A DNA stretch of 64,000 nt from Melampsora larici-populina 98AG31 (GCF_000204055.1 NW_006768795.1:363971-427970); one strand, 5' to 3'. Counted from the stretch's first letter, positions 1-12,203 are shown. Notes: a model not told the origin generated them from the letters alone. A program made the numbers and translations.

Positions 1-50
1 TCAGGTGCTCTCATGATTGTATCACCCAGCTAACTTACTTATGTACCTGT

Positions 51-1994
51 AGATCATATTTTGCACATGCCCTAATTGATTCGCTCCTCAAGCAGTTGGG
101 TGAGGAAGATTCTATGATTGCATTCCTCTATGATATTGGATGTAACATTGAAAAAGGGCTTATTAGAGTTAAGTATCATGATCACCATTCTATCATTTCA
201 ACCTTCGTACTGATGTCATATTTTTAACTCATTGTAGCATAAACTCTTCGAAGAGGAAATGCGTCGAAGTCGCTTCAAATTTGGTACAAGCGTGTTCCAC
301 GCATATGTACACAGCTGGAGTTGCCAGCTGGATTACAATCCAAGACTTAATCTTGGATTTGGCTTGTCCGATGGAGAAGGCTGTGAAAGGTGCTGGTGTA
401 AGCTCTGTAAATTGGTTGCAGCTCTACGCTATGCTACCAAGCTGCATTGAATAGATGCACTTGATCACAAAGCTGCACATGAGAATCAAGTGTTACGTAC
501 AAACTCTGGTGGGCAATTAGTTTATTATCTTTCGTAGTTACAACACCAACATCTGCTCTTTGTTTCAATTCAGCTGCTTTGTCCTATAGTAAGTTAGGAA
601 TAGCAGAGAAAACACGAGCAGAAAAACTACAGATTCTTCATGAACTTGAGATGAAACGTGGATATTCTCACACCTATTTTGCCAATCAATGGGCTCGTCA
701 AAGACGGATACAGGCAGAACTCATGGGCGATACCAACAAAAAGCAGCTACAACTGCAAGTTGAAGATTTGATTGAGCATGAGGAAGATTTGAGAGAGTGC
801 AAGTGCGTCTTCTTTCACCATGTCCTTATCATGTTTAGCTTTTAATTTTTCAAGCATATCTTCAGTGATAAAATGGACAACCTACGGCGCCGACAACACA
901 GAACTGCTGCTGAGAATCGTACACTGGCGAGCTTGCCAGGACATATCGCATTTCTGGAAGAAGAAGTCGACAGGATCTTGTTAGAACTTGGTGGTGACAA
1001 TTTCAGACACATCCCCGAAGCCGATGGTGAGAAATTATTTTAATATGTTTTATTTGTATGTTAACATTCCTTCAACGTACGTAATAGATCCAAGGGCTTT
1101 AACATTGATACAGGTAAGGGTGGCAAAGTCAAACTTATATGAGGCAAAGGTTGGAATCATTGAATTGGCAAAAAAATGGGAATCAGGTTGGTTTGTAGGA
1201 TGGCTGCTAGTGATCAGAACGAGAGTTAAAGTCCTCAACTTTGGATGTAGGTACAACAATGCAGCAACGAATGAAAACTGTGATGACCACAAAACAGACG
1301 CTCTTCCGAAAAAAGTGGAAGACCTTTTATGATCTTGTTGTAAAGTACAACCTTTCGTATCCAGACGAAACTCCGCTGATCAACTTTACACTCGAGCAAG
1401 CAAAATCTCTGACACTGGATGACGCCTTCTGGAACTTTGGACATCTCACGCATCCAGATGAAAATTGGGCAGTGGATGCGGACACCCAAAAGGGCATCCA
1501 AGCTTATCTGTTGTATTGCCGGTGCGAAGAAGAACTCAGGAGAATTGCACATGAAGTAAGGCAAATGTTCAGGTGGTCTTTGGCAACTGATACCAAAATA
1601 GAAAAGGTGGTCAAGCTTGCACAGTCAGGTTAGCCTTTATTCTTTTGAATGGTATGATACTGATCATTGCCGTTACATTGAATTTGAATATACTTCTTTC
1701 TTCATTGTATCCTCAGGATGGGACCCAACTGCCACGACTCTTCCAATAGAGTTAGTGAAGGGCAGCAAGAGTTTTCGTATTGTGAACAAGAGCAATTGGG
1801 ATGAGTGCAGTGATATTTTGGATTCCTTACATCATGGACTTTTTCTCGATCATGCCCGTCTGATCTTTAGATGGGACATTTACCTAGTGTCCCTCCTGCA
1901 CAAAACTCGCCAATATTGTCAAGCAACTATTTCTGAAGACCAAGTTTTAGAAGCTCAGTGGAAGAATATGTTGAAGGCCTATCTTGAAGGGTGA
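51..1994 (+). pseudogene. KDZ-family transposase, 5'-truncated by the window edge, with an in-frame TGA
   Basis: Reading through short introns gives a Kyakuja-Dileera-Zisupton (KDZ) transposase. The first exon visible (after an AG near 56) carries YDIGC. The next (about 241-450) carries FHAYVHSWSCQ, YNPRL and LSDGEGCERCW, the KDZ signature block. An in-frame TGA at 448-450 follows ATKLH, and the frame continues with IDALDHKAAHEN; KDZ proteins as I recall them have Arg there. Later exons (about 574-800, 1110-1190, 1250-1625, 1718-1994) give the helical, charged C-terminal half ending LKAYLEG and a TGA stop. KDZ transposases move class II elements in the nucleus and are abundant in basidiomycetes. 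The start lies outside the window. Given the internal stop this copy is probably inactive. Family call is firm; exon borders are approximate. Confidence 0.8.
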
Positions 1995-2173
1995 TATTTA
2001 TTACAGAATTCCGATTCAAAATTCATATTGTACATTTCATGGAAAATGACCGAAAGAAAAGTAAGAGAAGTGAGAGTTATGATATGTATGACAGGTGAGC
2101 ACGTGAGAAGATTGTTGATGGGCGGGGCAGATGAGTCCAGATGAGATTCCCCCTCAATTGACTACTGTAATTA

Positions 2174-3176
2174 GAGCATCCGCACTCGTTTGCGGTTGTT
2201 AATTTGGTCACGTGCGGTAACAAACACAACATTAAGTAAAAAGTTACTTAACTCAACCAAATTTTGCACTCGTTTGCATTAGCAGCGCTGTAACTTTTAT
2301 AACTTTACAGATAGTGCATGTACTCCGCACCGGTCGTGCAGTAAGGTAAAGTTTTAATTTTTTGAGTACACATCACCTGCTTTCATGGCCAGTTTTCATG
2401 TGATAGAGGCACTGTTCTCTTCTTTGCACTAAGATACTAATACTCCATCTACACATGAAGACCCAATATCATCCTGTTCATCTACTCGACCGATAGATCT
2501 TAATTTAAAATTACAAATTTAACATGAGTTTGTTCAGATCTTAATACATGAATTCCAATTAAAAAACAAAGGCTTTACTACATCGAGAAAGCTTTTAATG
2601 AGTCTGAATACACATAATGATCTTGTAAAAGATTTAAAGATTTAAAACTAGGAAATAAAAATCCAAACTTCAATTTTTAATTTGTATCACTTGATCCTAA
2701 AAGTCCTCCAATGATTGGTCTCTTAATGTTGATTTTCTTAAATATTGACCTCTACATAGCTATATGAATCTAGACATCTTTCATTTTCATCTGAATGGTT
2801 TGGAGTCGAGTTCAAGATGGTTGATTGACTTATTTCAATTGAAGACATCGATCGGTGTCGAACGTTCTCGAGTTGATTCATGCAACTGTAAGGCTTGGAA
2901 TTCATCGTGTGTGAGTGGTGAAAAGGAGATATTGGTTGTTGACTTTGGTGTTGGAGGTCTGGTTGAGTTTTGTTTTTGGAGTCGAGTTGCCGGGAACAAG
3001 TCGTGATGTGTGATACCGCATGCGTTAGCCAATTGGTAAATTTACCAATTTGCTAACGCAAAATGACCGAAAATTAACTACCGCGGGGCTAATTTTTCAC
3101 CGGTGTGGAAAAGACCCCGCGTTTGCGGTAAATTTAACCTTACCGCACCCGACTTACCGCACGAGTGCGGATGCTC
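2174..3176. mobile_element. PIF/Harbinger-like non-autonomous DNA element, about 1.0 kb
   Basis: Terminal inverted repeats begin GAGCATCCGCACTCG on the left and end CGAGTGCGGATGCTC on the right. They are flanked by a direct TTA on both sides (2171-2173 and 3177-3179), the 3-bp target duplication typical of PIF/Harbinger elements. Subterminal DNA is rich in GCGGTAA and TTAACT words, and the right end holds several TTACCGC motifs. There is no convincing coding frame inside. The small reading frames on both strands around 2764-3032 look incidental. Confidence 0.75.
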
Positions 3177-4484
3177 TTAGAGACTTAGCTGGACGACTGG
3201 GCAAGTAAATTTTGTGTAAGTGTCAAGCAGCGGCCCAAATGAGGCCAGATGAGATTGCCCCCAATTTGATTGTTGATGTATACTTGTCAGATGTGTATGT
3301 TACATAGGTATGTTGTGTAAGGTGGTGAGTGGTAACGTGTGATTTCATTCAGCAGATGAATCTGTGGCTCTGGACAGATTCATCTGCTGTGACAAATGTG
3401 GTGTCAGATGGATCTGAGGAGTCAGCGCAAAAAAAAATTCAAAGGCCGGATTCAGTCATCTGCCAGATTGAGTCAGATGAATCTAGACTCAGTCAGATGA
3501 ATCTTGACCTGGCCAGATTTGATCAGATGAGCCAGTTTTGCCTTTATGAATCTCTTAGAAGTGCCTGATGGTATTAAGGTGGTTCAGAAGTGTTCTAAAT
3601 ACATCCCAATGGATGTTCAGAACATAGAAAAACTTATATAATATGATAACTTGGTGAATAAAAATGGTCAAGACTTGTGGACCTTTTTTGAAAAAATTTC
3701 TCAGACGAGTCTGGCGACTCTGACTTCATCTGCGGGGGGATTTTGGGATATAAGCCGAAGATAATGCATGCAGTATCTTTGGCTCGGGGCCGAGTAATCT
3801 GGGGGCCACAGGTGTTAACACGACGAGACATTGAGATCGGAATGTCGGCAGGCAAAGGCATGACTGGACACACCGATTGAGCAAAGATGAACTGTGGGAC
3901 TCCGGATTCTGTGGAACGTGGCTGATGTGGTGTGGCAGAAGTTCTGGGTCATCGGCTGCTGAGGAATGGGATTGCTCATTTAACACACTGGCTATCTAAA
4001 AAGGTGTAAATCTGATTCTAATGGGCGGGCAACGGATCGCTAAGACAGAAGGAGTTGTCACTGTAGGTGTAGTAGGAGGCTCACCGGAGATCAGGGCCTG
4101 ACCCACTGTGACTTCGACCATGAACAATCATCAGCGATGGGGATAGTGTATATATAGTAGCAACAGACAACGTGAGTGGTTATAATATATTTCTCATCGA
4201 TTGCATTGCGCTCCCGCTGATTGGATCGCGTCTGACATTCATTGCTTCATTCCTGACTGAACCACACAATCCGAGTGCATCCACTCTTTCCAAGTCACCC
4301 GACCGTCGTATCTTGATTTTCGACTTTGATCATGTCACTTAACACAGCCACCTGTCGCATCCACCCAATCGATGTGTATTTCATAGGGCGTGCCGGTCGT
4401 GAGGTGACTGTGAATAGCTATCTATATAACGCACTATGGTTGATTTGATGTTTTCATTATGCTTTCACTGTGTAGATTCTGCGG
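3177..4484. other. Intergenic, with CAGATGAATCT palindromic repeats at 3350-3510
   Basis: I see no supported gene here. Between about 3351 and 3510 the word CAGATGAATCT and its complement AGATTCATCTG recur, first as a hairpin (CAGCAGATGAATCTG against CAGATTCATCTGCTG at about 3353-3392), then twice in direct orientation. The rest is unremarkable mixed-composition sequence leading to the gene starting at 4485. Confidence 0.5.
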
Positions 4485-5458
4485 ATGTCTCTGAATGATG
4501 ATGGCTTTGTTGTTCATCATGGCACTATAGAAACATCAGGTGTCGGCAACGCAGGTATCCGAAGTACCGACGTCAACCTCATTACCACCAAATCAACCGC
4601 AAGTCGAATCAAGGTCGGAAATCTATACACCATGAAGTGCAAATTGATTGCATCCAATGATGCGAAGCCGGATTACTTACACGTCGATGATTCAACCTGT
4701 GTCAACCACGGTCCTATGGCAGAGGTCAGTGAGAATTTCCTGAACACAACCATCGACAAAGTGTCATTCACGACTCGGGGTATGGTCATGGCGATCGAAA
4801 CAATGCCACCGACCCTGCCTGGTGCATCCGATGGCTGCATGATTACGCTACAATCTACTGATATTGATCCCACAGTCAGTTTACGATGTAGACTCCATTC
4901 ATATAATAAGCATGGCTGACCACGATGTATGTTTACTAGAGTCGAAGGCCTGTCATGTGGATGACAAAGCACCATCTTGAAAGGATGCCGACATTGCAAA
5001 GCGCGAAGTCTATGCGGCAGATTGGTGCGATTGTCTACGTATCAGGCAACATCACAGGATATGATGTGGAGTCCTCCATATGGATCAGCAAGGTATTCTT
5101 CGCATCCTGCATGCTGAATGTGACCATGATTAAATTGGTTCTCACGCAGGTGAATGTAATGCAATCATGTCGTGGTCGGCTCAGGAACCATAAGGTTCGA
5201 CACGGTTTGAGCCCGATGTAAGCCTTTTGACTTTGATTGGTCGATGTGGCAAATCAACAGCTAACTTTGATATTGTCCTTTAGACCTGAGGAAGGAATCA
5301 AGGACGTGATCGGCAAGCAGGAAATTGGGGTTTGCAATAAGCGCACTTCGCGTCAGGCGTTCACATCAGTTGTGAGAGTGGGTGGACCACAGGATGTGTT
5401 TCCAGATGATGTGTCATCTCGAAAGAAGCAGAAGGGTTGTGGCGATGATACTATGTAA
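4485..5458 (+). CDS. Rust-type unknown protein, possibly OB-fold; broken or multi-exon
   Basis: The first frame (4485-4919, 144 residues) starts MSLNDDGFVVHHGTIET and includes KVGNLYTMKCKLI and YLHVDDSTC. I associate this conserved block with uncharacterised Puccinia proteins present in many copies. A second frame (about 4955-5150) includes IVYVSGNITGYDVESSIWISKV-like sequence, a beta-rich pattern resembling an OB-fold strand set. A last stretch (about 5284-5458) after a CTTTAG acceptor starts with RPEEGIKDVIG and ends in a basic KKQKGCGDDTM tail. The joins are unclear and frame changes are needed, so this may be a decayed copy of a multigene family. Function is not known to me; a role in single-stranded nucleic-acid binding is only a guess from the fold-like pattern. 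Confidence 0.45.
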
Positions 5459-6480
5459 CGGCCGGTCTTGCTGATTGCTGAAAGACTGCGACTGAGTCGA
5501 TGTGCGTTACCCATACACTCTTTACAATGCTAGCTCTATATATCTAAAGCCTTGAGGAGCAGATCTCCAAGTCATCATTACATTTCTTCTGTGTTCAATG
5601 ACAATGGCTGCACATACAATTCGCTGAGCGAAAACCTTGCCTCACGTGGAGAATTTGGTCTCCGTTATGACCTCAATGGAAATTCTCACTAAAGGATTTG
5701 TAGAAAAAGGCGGAATCCTTACCTCCGGGTATTTGTTTGTGTGCCGCTTCTGGTTGCACCGTATCTAAGCGCGTCGCTTAAGTCTACATCTACATTACGT
5801 TGCTTCATTTCTATAGTGATGCCTGACCCGACCGCCCACCGATGCTCTAGTGCTGATTAATGCATATTTGTCCAAGTGGCCGGAAGGAATCTGTATTGCC
5901 CACTCTTATTGTTCTGAAATGTCGTGTTAGTGGTGACCTACCTACAACATACTCAAGTTTGGGAATATTGATCTTCAAGTTGCAGCAAGATGAGGCAAGA
6001 TGTACATAGGATTCTTTTTGAATTGAAGTTGAAATGTAGTTTGTCAATGGGGAATCATCCCAACCGTTTATAGCACTTTGGCCAACGTAGGGAAGACAAT
6101 CATGTGGTTATGCTATGAGTTTGCTCGAGTGAGTGAATTCCACCTTTCCTTAATCTTTCTCAATTTAGCCATGTTGACCCGTGTACATTCTGACTCCTGT
6201 CTCACAATTGGCCCTATCACAGAAAGTCGGAGATTCCTTGCACGTGGCCTACTCTCTTGGTGCAGTTGCTCTCTTCTGTTGTGAAGAAAATGTTTGCTAT
6301 CTCTTGAACATTGGATTTCCCTTTTATAGTTTAAAACTAGTTCTTTTTTGTATTCATGATTTCTTCCTTTGGTAAATGTACACTGATAGTAATCTTGAAT
6401 TTCGGCTGAAAGAATTTTGATGCAGCCAAGAAATATCTCAAGCTGGCAAAAACCATGACTGATCCCAAAAAGACAACTCC
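5459..6480. other. Stretch without a supported gene
   Basis: No convincing frame, TIR pair or repeat was found. Small frames on both strands lack recognisable motifs. A putative short exon (about 6424-6480, beginning AKKYLKLAKTM after a GCAG) may belong to the next predicted gene. Confidence 0.3.
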
Positions 6481-6520
6481 ATAGTGAGGCTCTCATCTCA
6501 TATGTCTTAATTTATTTCAG

Positions 6521-8486
6521 CTGAATTTTTGCAAATTCTATCCTCTTCAGTCAAAGAACTGGGTCTGAGTTCAGCCAAGGAGCTTCAGGTTTGGTTTCCC
6601 TTCTTGAAAAACCCTTACATTTGTGAAGACTGAGTTTCTCTGCCCAATTGGTCTCCATTCAGGTCATTTCTTATGTAACTTGTGGGCCATAGCAGCCCAA
6701 GAATACCTACAAGTTGATGAATGAGCATCAATCTTGGGTCCGTCTACATAGCCCTTCTTACTAAGCGCCCAAGGAAGCTGATATCTTTCCAACACATCTT
6801 AGCAAATTTCGAGGTTGCCACGTACTCGCTGGCTCACGCGCTCGTGATAGGGTTTTGGGGTTCCGCACAATTGCAGCCGCAGATTGACGTAGAAGTCCAG
6901 ATAGTGACGCAAGTAAGGAAACAATCCGCTATCGGTTCTGTTTTTGCATCTGTTGCACTTACAGCAATGGAGAATCTAGTACATTGCTTGGACAAAGACA
7001 ACAATCCAACACAATTGATTGGGCATTTACTAGATCCCGGCGCATATGAGACTTTGAAAGAGCTGCACATGCACAATCTCCAATGGACTTCTTTCCATAT
7101 GATTCTTGACTTGCTTTTCGAAAGACCTATTTGGCCCATCTTTAACAATCTACAAGTGCGTGATGCATCTTTGGGAGTGTTATGCAAGTCAGGGATTGGA
7201 TCTATTGAACCTCACCTGCCGATGAAAGGTATCTCATTGACGGATTGCAATTATTTTACAGCACAAAATATCACCTGCCAGTTCCTGGTGTTCTGTGCAA
7301 TTTGTAAAGGCATCCGGAATGGGGAAAATGTTGGTGCAGAAGATTACACTACCATGGATTCAACTCTTCATTCATTCAGCGTATGGTTGCAAGTTCAGAG
7401 GCGGTTAAATTCAAAGTGATGACAATATTCCTGAAAGCAATAAAATTATTGACCACTTCCAAAAGCAAAGATTTGTGTGAGATCATCAATGCCTTTGACA
7501 AGAAAATCTATTTGGCTTCCAAACACAAGCTTTTCCTTCTGGAGGGCTTGGCATGCAAAATGCTTTGTAATTATATAGAAAATTTCAGAGTTCAGGCCTC
7601 TAGACTTGCTTATGGATACCGCCTTTTGGCCTATAGAGCCTATCAAAGTTGCGGCACAAAGTGTCAAGATATGAAGAGAAAACACAAGGTCCGTCTACCA
7701 AGACACTCCGAATACTCCCCCATGGCTCTGTGTGTTACAAGCAATAGGAATATTTCCGCACTAACCAAGACTACTTCTCCTGACTTAAATGAGCAATCCA
7801 AAAAGCCACCTGTCTCCAATTCAGCCTCACCACATCTTGGGTTGCCAGTAATACCGGAGATGCCAAGCACCTTAACCACCATGGAGCAATCCACAGGAAA
7901 CTTATCGCACCCTTCTAATACATCACAAAGGGTGTTCAATAATTCTGAGACAACAAAGCAAAACTTTGACGTTGCTGCACTTCTGGCTGCATCTCACACT
8001 TGGCAAACATAAATCAAAATCAGTGACAATAGTGATTCAACCTTCTGAACAATATTGTTTTAACCACCTCAAAAATGAACATACCTTTGTAGTTCTTTGG
8101 CAAACCTGTCCGCCAATTTAATCAGATTCTTGCTTCAAATATCAGGTGCCATGTATGGTTGCATAGCTCTTGTTGTGAACAACAAGTTGTGGTTAAAAGC
8201 GGCCGGTACAGCTAAAGATCTCCAAAGTGACCTAGATCTCAATCTAGTTCCTCACAAAGAAGCCCACCACTTGGCGCTGATGTCAATATTGAGATATGTT
8301 GCGACAACTGGTAATACAGAAACAAGAGATCTATTATCAATAACCTTGCTCAAAGACCCGTTTCTGAACTCTTGCAAGCCAAACTCTATCTTTGGACATC
8401 CAATCCTTGATTCAAGCTACACTTTTTTTAGGCTACAAGATGTGGGTCAACACCCCAATATTAAGGAGCATTATATGGAATCTTAA
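6521..8486 (+). CDS. Hypothetical multi-exon gene, unknown product
   Basis: A long open stretch (6721-7419, 232 residues) and further frames (about 7383-8012 and 8145-8486) lie on the same strand. A possible leading exon (about 6521-6590) after TTTCAG encodes EFLQILSSSVKELGLSSAKE. The 232-residue frame has no recognisable domain; it contains stretches such as DLLFERPIWPIF and HLLDPGAYETLKEL that look like a helical protein. The later segment reads CIALVVNNKLWLKAAG and HLALMSILRYVATTGN. Open-frame length and amino-acid balance favour real or recently real coding sequence. I do not recognise the family, and exon borders are not established. It could be a decayed gene. Confidence 0.3.
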
Positions 8487-10291
8487 TGATCAGAAAGTAG
8501 GTCAGAAGAAAATAATAGAAAGACCTTGGCTCCTTAAAGGCTGCTTTTATGATGATTCACACTGGGTTAAAGGAGACTTGGAGTTGCAAGAACAAATGAT
8601 GTGAAAATTTTATAAACAACAATCCAAGAACAAGCAGTTTGAAAAATACCAATTTCAAGACATCAATTTAAAAATAATCAAATTGAGAGCAATTGGTTTT
8701 AAAACATTTGATTTTTAAACAGGAAGACTTGATACCACTGGTAAACAACATCAAGATGGGATAGATAAGGATAGATACAAAAGGAAATTGGATGTTCAAT
8801 ATTTGTGTTGAGAATTGGGTAGGTGTATGTTGATTGAGAGCAGAAACAGAGAGGTGTAGTAAAAGTTTATTTTTTGTGAGTGGTGGTGTGGTGTGTGGCT
8901 CAGCAGCTTGGTCAGGTCCAGTGGATTTTCAGATACCAATTGGGTATGGGTCCAGTAGATTTACTAGCTGGACCCCTGCTGATCTTTGAGTGATTCTGTA
9001 CATACCAATCTGTACTTTGGACACAATGGGGGATTTTAATTCTTGGTACGGTAAATTTCAGTAAAATTTACTGTACCAATGCCATGTACCAAGACAATAG
9101 TGGATGCCTCAAAAGCAAGACAGTTACATCTCATGGGTAATTATCAAGATGAGCAATAAGACTTAACTACAACTCAAATAGTAAAGTTAAAATTAATCCT
9201 AAGAAAATCAAACTTGGTTCCAACCACAAGTTGAGGCCTAGGACTTTGAATAAAAAAGGTTCCTCTTCTCACTTTGGAAGAGGAACCAACTCCATATCAT
9301 TACACAACTCTTCATCACATATTACTTGATTCTTCACAAAGAATATTGAGTACAATTATTCTGTTGTTTTATTGATTATCAAAGTTCTACTTTTCATCTA
9401 GCTATTTGTAAAGCTTCAAGTGGTGTCCTGAAGCCTGTGGGACTATCAGCTAACAGAACAAGCTTGGAATTTACAAAGGGCACTTCATAAGAGAGTCTTA
9501 AGCACCCCATGGCACCTCTGAACCCTCAGAGTATGAAGTACTGCAGGATACAGAGTTGCAAGCTCAACCAGAGCTCAGAGGCAGATCCTTGGAAAGGACA
9601 GCTCAGCCATCCCACTAGCAACAGATCCTCTTTTTAGAAGTCAACTAACTGCAGTCTTCACTTGGGTGTACCAGGTGAAGACTGTACCAATATCCTTACT
9701 TCCCATTCTTAGTGAAGAGTCAGCCTAATAGTTGCTGAACCCTTGCACTTTGGGAGTGCAAGTAACACATAAAAATGTTGAAAAAGCACAACCTGGGTCC
9801 AGAACATTCACACCCTTGCTCTATATTTTCTGTTGCACATTTGTAACCAAATCCATCATGCAAATCCCCATGAGAAAAATGAACCTTCTCTCAATAAACA
9901 GTTGTATTTTGATAACACCATAATATAGTGGGAACCATCAAGAGCCACTTAATTGGATAATTTTTCAAAAAAGATTGCTGAAGGCACAAATATCACTCAA
10001 TTCACAAATCAAGATATTTTTGGGCTCCTCTTGTTCAGGGCTATTCAAAAATATCCTCAGAAGACCAATTTTTGAAGTTCTTGTTTTTTTTATTCCTGAT
10101 GGTCAAGAGTGTACCAGAGGAAAATCAGATGTTTGTTGTATGTAATTACAAACTACCCGGTCCATGGCTTCTTGTGTCTTGATGGTTCCCACTATACATT
10201 TGGGAAAATGGATGAGTTTTGAGTCAGAATTCTGTGACAAGAGGTCTGAGAGGTATGAATTTGATTCTTTCAAGATAATACTTGGGTTTAA
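8487..10291. other. Gene-poor stretch with short hairpins
   Basis: No supported gene. Local hairpins occur at about 9038-9104 (TTGGTACGGTAAATTT and complements), 9259-9289 (GGTTCCTCTTC / GAAGAGGAACC) and 9728-9763. A short inverted pair (TATAGTGGGAACCATCAAGA near 9914 and its complement near 10168) encloses about 250 bp. Confidence 0.35.
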
Positions 10292-10436
10292 GGGTGCGTT
10301 CACTTAAGGAATTTTTGACCAGAAATCACATTCTGTAAAATTTTTAATGCAAAAATGAAACATACACCACCAAATAGACACTTTAAATTTTGCAGAATGT
10401 GATTTCTCATCAGAAATTGCTTAAGTGAACGGGCCC
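10292..10436. mobile_element. Tourist-like MITE copy A (145 bp)
   Basis: The element opens GGGTGCGTTCACTTAAGG and closes CTTAAGTGAACGGGCCC, with near-perfect inverted ends of roughly 50 bp, so the whole unit is a foldback. A TAA at 10289-10291 is repeated at 10437-10439, a 3-bp target duplication of the TWA type seen with PIF/Harbinger. A near-identical copy of equal length lies 204 bp downstream in the same orientation. Confidence 0.8.
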
Positions 10437-10640
10437 TAAATGTATGAATTTCATCACCTCCAATGAAAGGTGACCTAGCTGTCAAGGGATCAGGAATTCC
10501 AGAACCAAGCCACTACCAAACCTCATCAAACTTTCCATCTTGTGCTTATATGTAAAATTCAAGTTCTTGTACATATCCCTGAAACGTGAACTTCCAACGT
10601 GAACTTTCAAGGCTAGGTGGAAGAAGCTTTGTATCACTTA

Positions 10641-10785
10641 GGGCGCGTTCACTTAAGGAATTTCTGACCAGAAATCACATTCTGTAAGATTTTTAATGCA
10701 AAAATGAAACATACACCACCAAATAGACACTTTAAATTTTGCAGAATGTGATTTCTCACCAGAAATTGCTTAAGTGAACGCGCCC
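10641..10785. mobile_element. Tourist-like MITE copy B (145 bp)
   Basis: Same family and orientation as the element 204 bp upstream. It opens GGGCGCGTTCACTTAAGG and closes CTTAAGTGAACGCGCCC, with TTA on both sides (10638-10640 and 10786-10788). The copies differ at only a few positions, and this copy keeps the better-matched terminal repeats, which suggests recent activity. Confidence 0.82.
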
Positions 10786-10866
10786 TTAAGTGTACAGCCA
10801 AATTTTCACCTAGGAGAAGGTGATGATGTAGCCACATGATTGCTTGTTCTTGATCTTTGACACAGT

Positions 10867-11115
10867 TACAGCCGTTGTATTATCTACTGGCAGATTTTTG
10901 AAAAGTTGTGTCGTCGCCAGATTTAACTTTTGAAGTCAAAAACTCAAAAATTATGTCACTTTGAGAGTAACTCAATTGTTCATGTGCTAGATCTGACCAA
11001 TGGGCAGTAAAGTTATCAGTCTCAAAAGGGTTTTTTGGAGTTTTTGACCTCTACATTAGATCTGGCAACAACACAATGATCTAAAAATCTGCCGATAGCT
11101 CTTACAACGGCTGTA
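10867..11115. mobile_element. Small foldback MITE, about 249 bp, TA-flanked
   Basis: The left end TACAGCCGTTGTA is matched by TACAACGGCTGTA on the right. Further inward GCAGATTTTTGA pairs with CTAAAAATCTGC, TCGCCAGATTTAAC with TAGATCTGGCAAC, and GTCAAAAACTC with GAGTTTTTGAC. Nearly the whole unit can fold on itself. If the true ends are CAGCCG/CGGCTG, the flanking TA on each side is a 2-bp target duplication as in Tc1/mariner elements. Superfamily is uncertain. Confidence 0.65.
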
Positions 11116-11934
11116 TTTGATTATCTACAAGTACAACATGAAAACAAATATGAATTCCAATCAGCTTCTATCAGAATATCCCCAAAAACAAGATTTTTGC
11201 ATTTTTTGCCCCCCCAAAAAATTATTGTCTCAAAACACTTAAAACCCAGTTTTTGAACATGTAGGGTACGAGAGTTGAATTTTTGTTTGACCACATCACC
11301 AAGGCCCCAAAGCATAGGGATGAAAAGTGTATGGAACCATAAGTTTTCAGATTTTTTATTTTTATCTGGTATTGAACAGACTGAAATTGATGATTTTAGG
11401 TATTCCATCTACCAGGGGCTTGCCAGTCCACAATTTACTCCAACATTTCACCCATCCACATGTCACATAAATATTTGTGATGATGTTATTTATGATATTG
11501 TTTACTCTTCACTTATGTTTGCAGTGCGCTGTTCATAAGTTATGTTGGATTCCTCTCATCAAATCTATCACTCTGTATGAACAAGATTTTGAAACTCACA
11601 TTCATCCAGGGATTAGCTTTGTCTTCAAGCTAGATCATTACAACAGAATTTAATAGAACAGAGGCAAGATTCATCATGTTTTTCATAGCTCTTCAAAGAA
11701 TTGTGACAATAGATGATAACCTCTCAAAATGCAACAAGGTTTTTTTCTATGTACAAAGAATCATCATGGATCTGAAGCATCTGCCTGTGGCCAAAGTCAT
11801 TCATGGAAATGGGAATATGTGGCCCGTTATTTTGAACAGTTTCTTGAAAACAAGTCATATTTTTGTATGAGCTCAAGACTGACCAGAGGCTGAGCTGCCA
11901 ACTTTGAACTGACTGTTCTCGAATGTACTGTGTG
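11116..11934. other. Stretch without a supported gene
   Basis: Only short frames on both strands and no recognisable motif. It separates the foldback MITE from the hAT-like MITE upstream of LSM6. Confidence 0.3.
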
Positions 11935-12203
11935 TCAGGATGGGGGCGCAAAAAAAATAACGCGCCTGGGCGCAGGGCGCGCCTAAACGTCTCGGAAACA
12001 AGGTGAGCAAAACAATCCATCTTCCACCTTATCAGCAACAAATATGTATATTCCATGGATTTTTTTCGCATTTTTTTCATGTTTTTTTTCATTTTCGCGC
12101 GGTGAAAGGCTGCGCCTAAGGCGCCAGTGGCGCCTAGACGCGCCCTTTTTCACAAAAACGCGCCAGGGCGCGCCTTTTTTTCAAGGCTGCGCCCCCATCC
12201 TGA
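11935..12203. mobile_element. hAT-type MITE (269 bp) in the LSM6 upstream region
   Basis: Terminal repeats are TCAGGATGGGGGCGCA and TGCGCCCCCATCCTGA, a perfect inverted pair. The flanks carry an exact 8-bp direct repeat ACTGTGTG (11927-11934 and 12204-12211), the target-duplication length of hAT elements. The interior is unusually GC-rich at both ends, with many GCGCC/GGCGC words (about 11960-11990 and 12095-12180) around an AT-rich centre. It ends 166 bp before the LSM6 start codon and so probably lies in or next to that promoter. Confidence 0.85.

Noticed and set aside
10300..10837. Two minus-strand frames sharing a long identical peptide
   Set aside because: They are the two Tourist-like MITE copies read in frame, not a gene pair.
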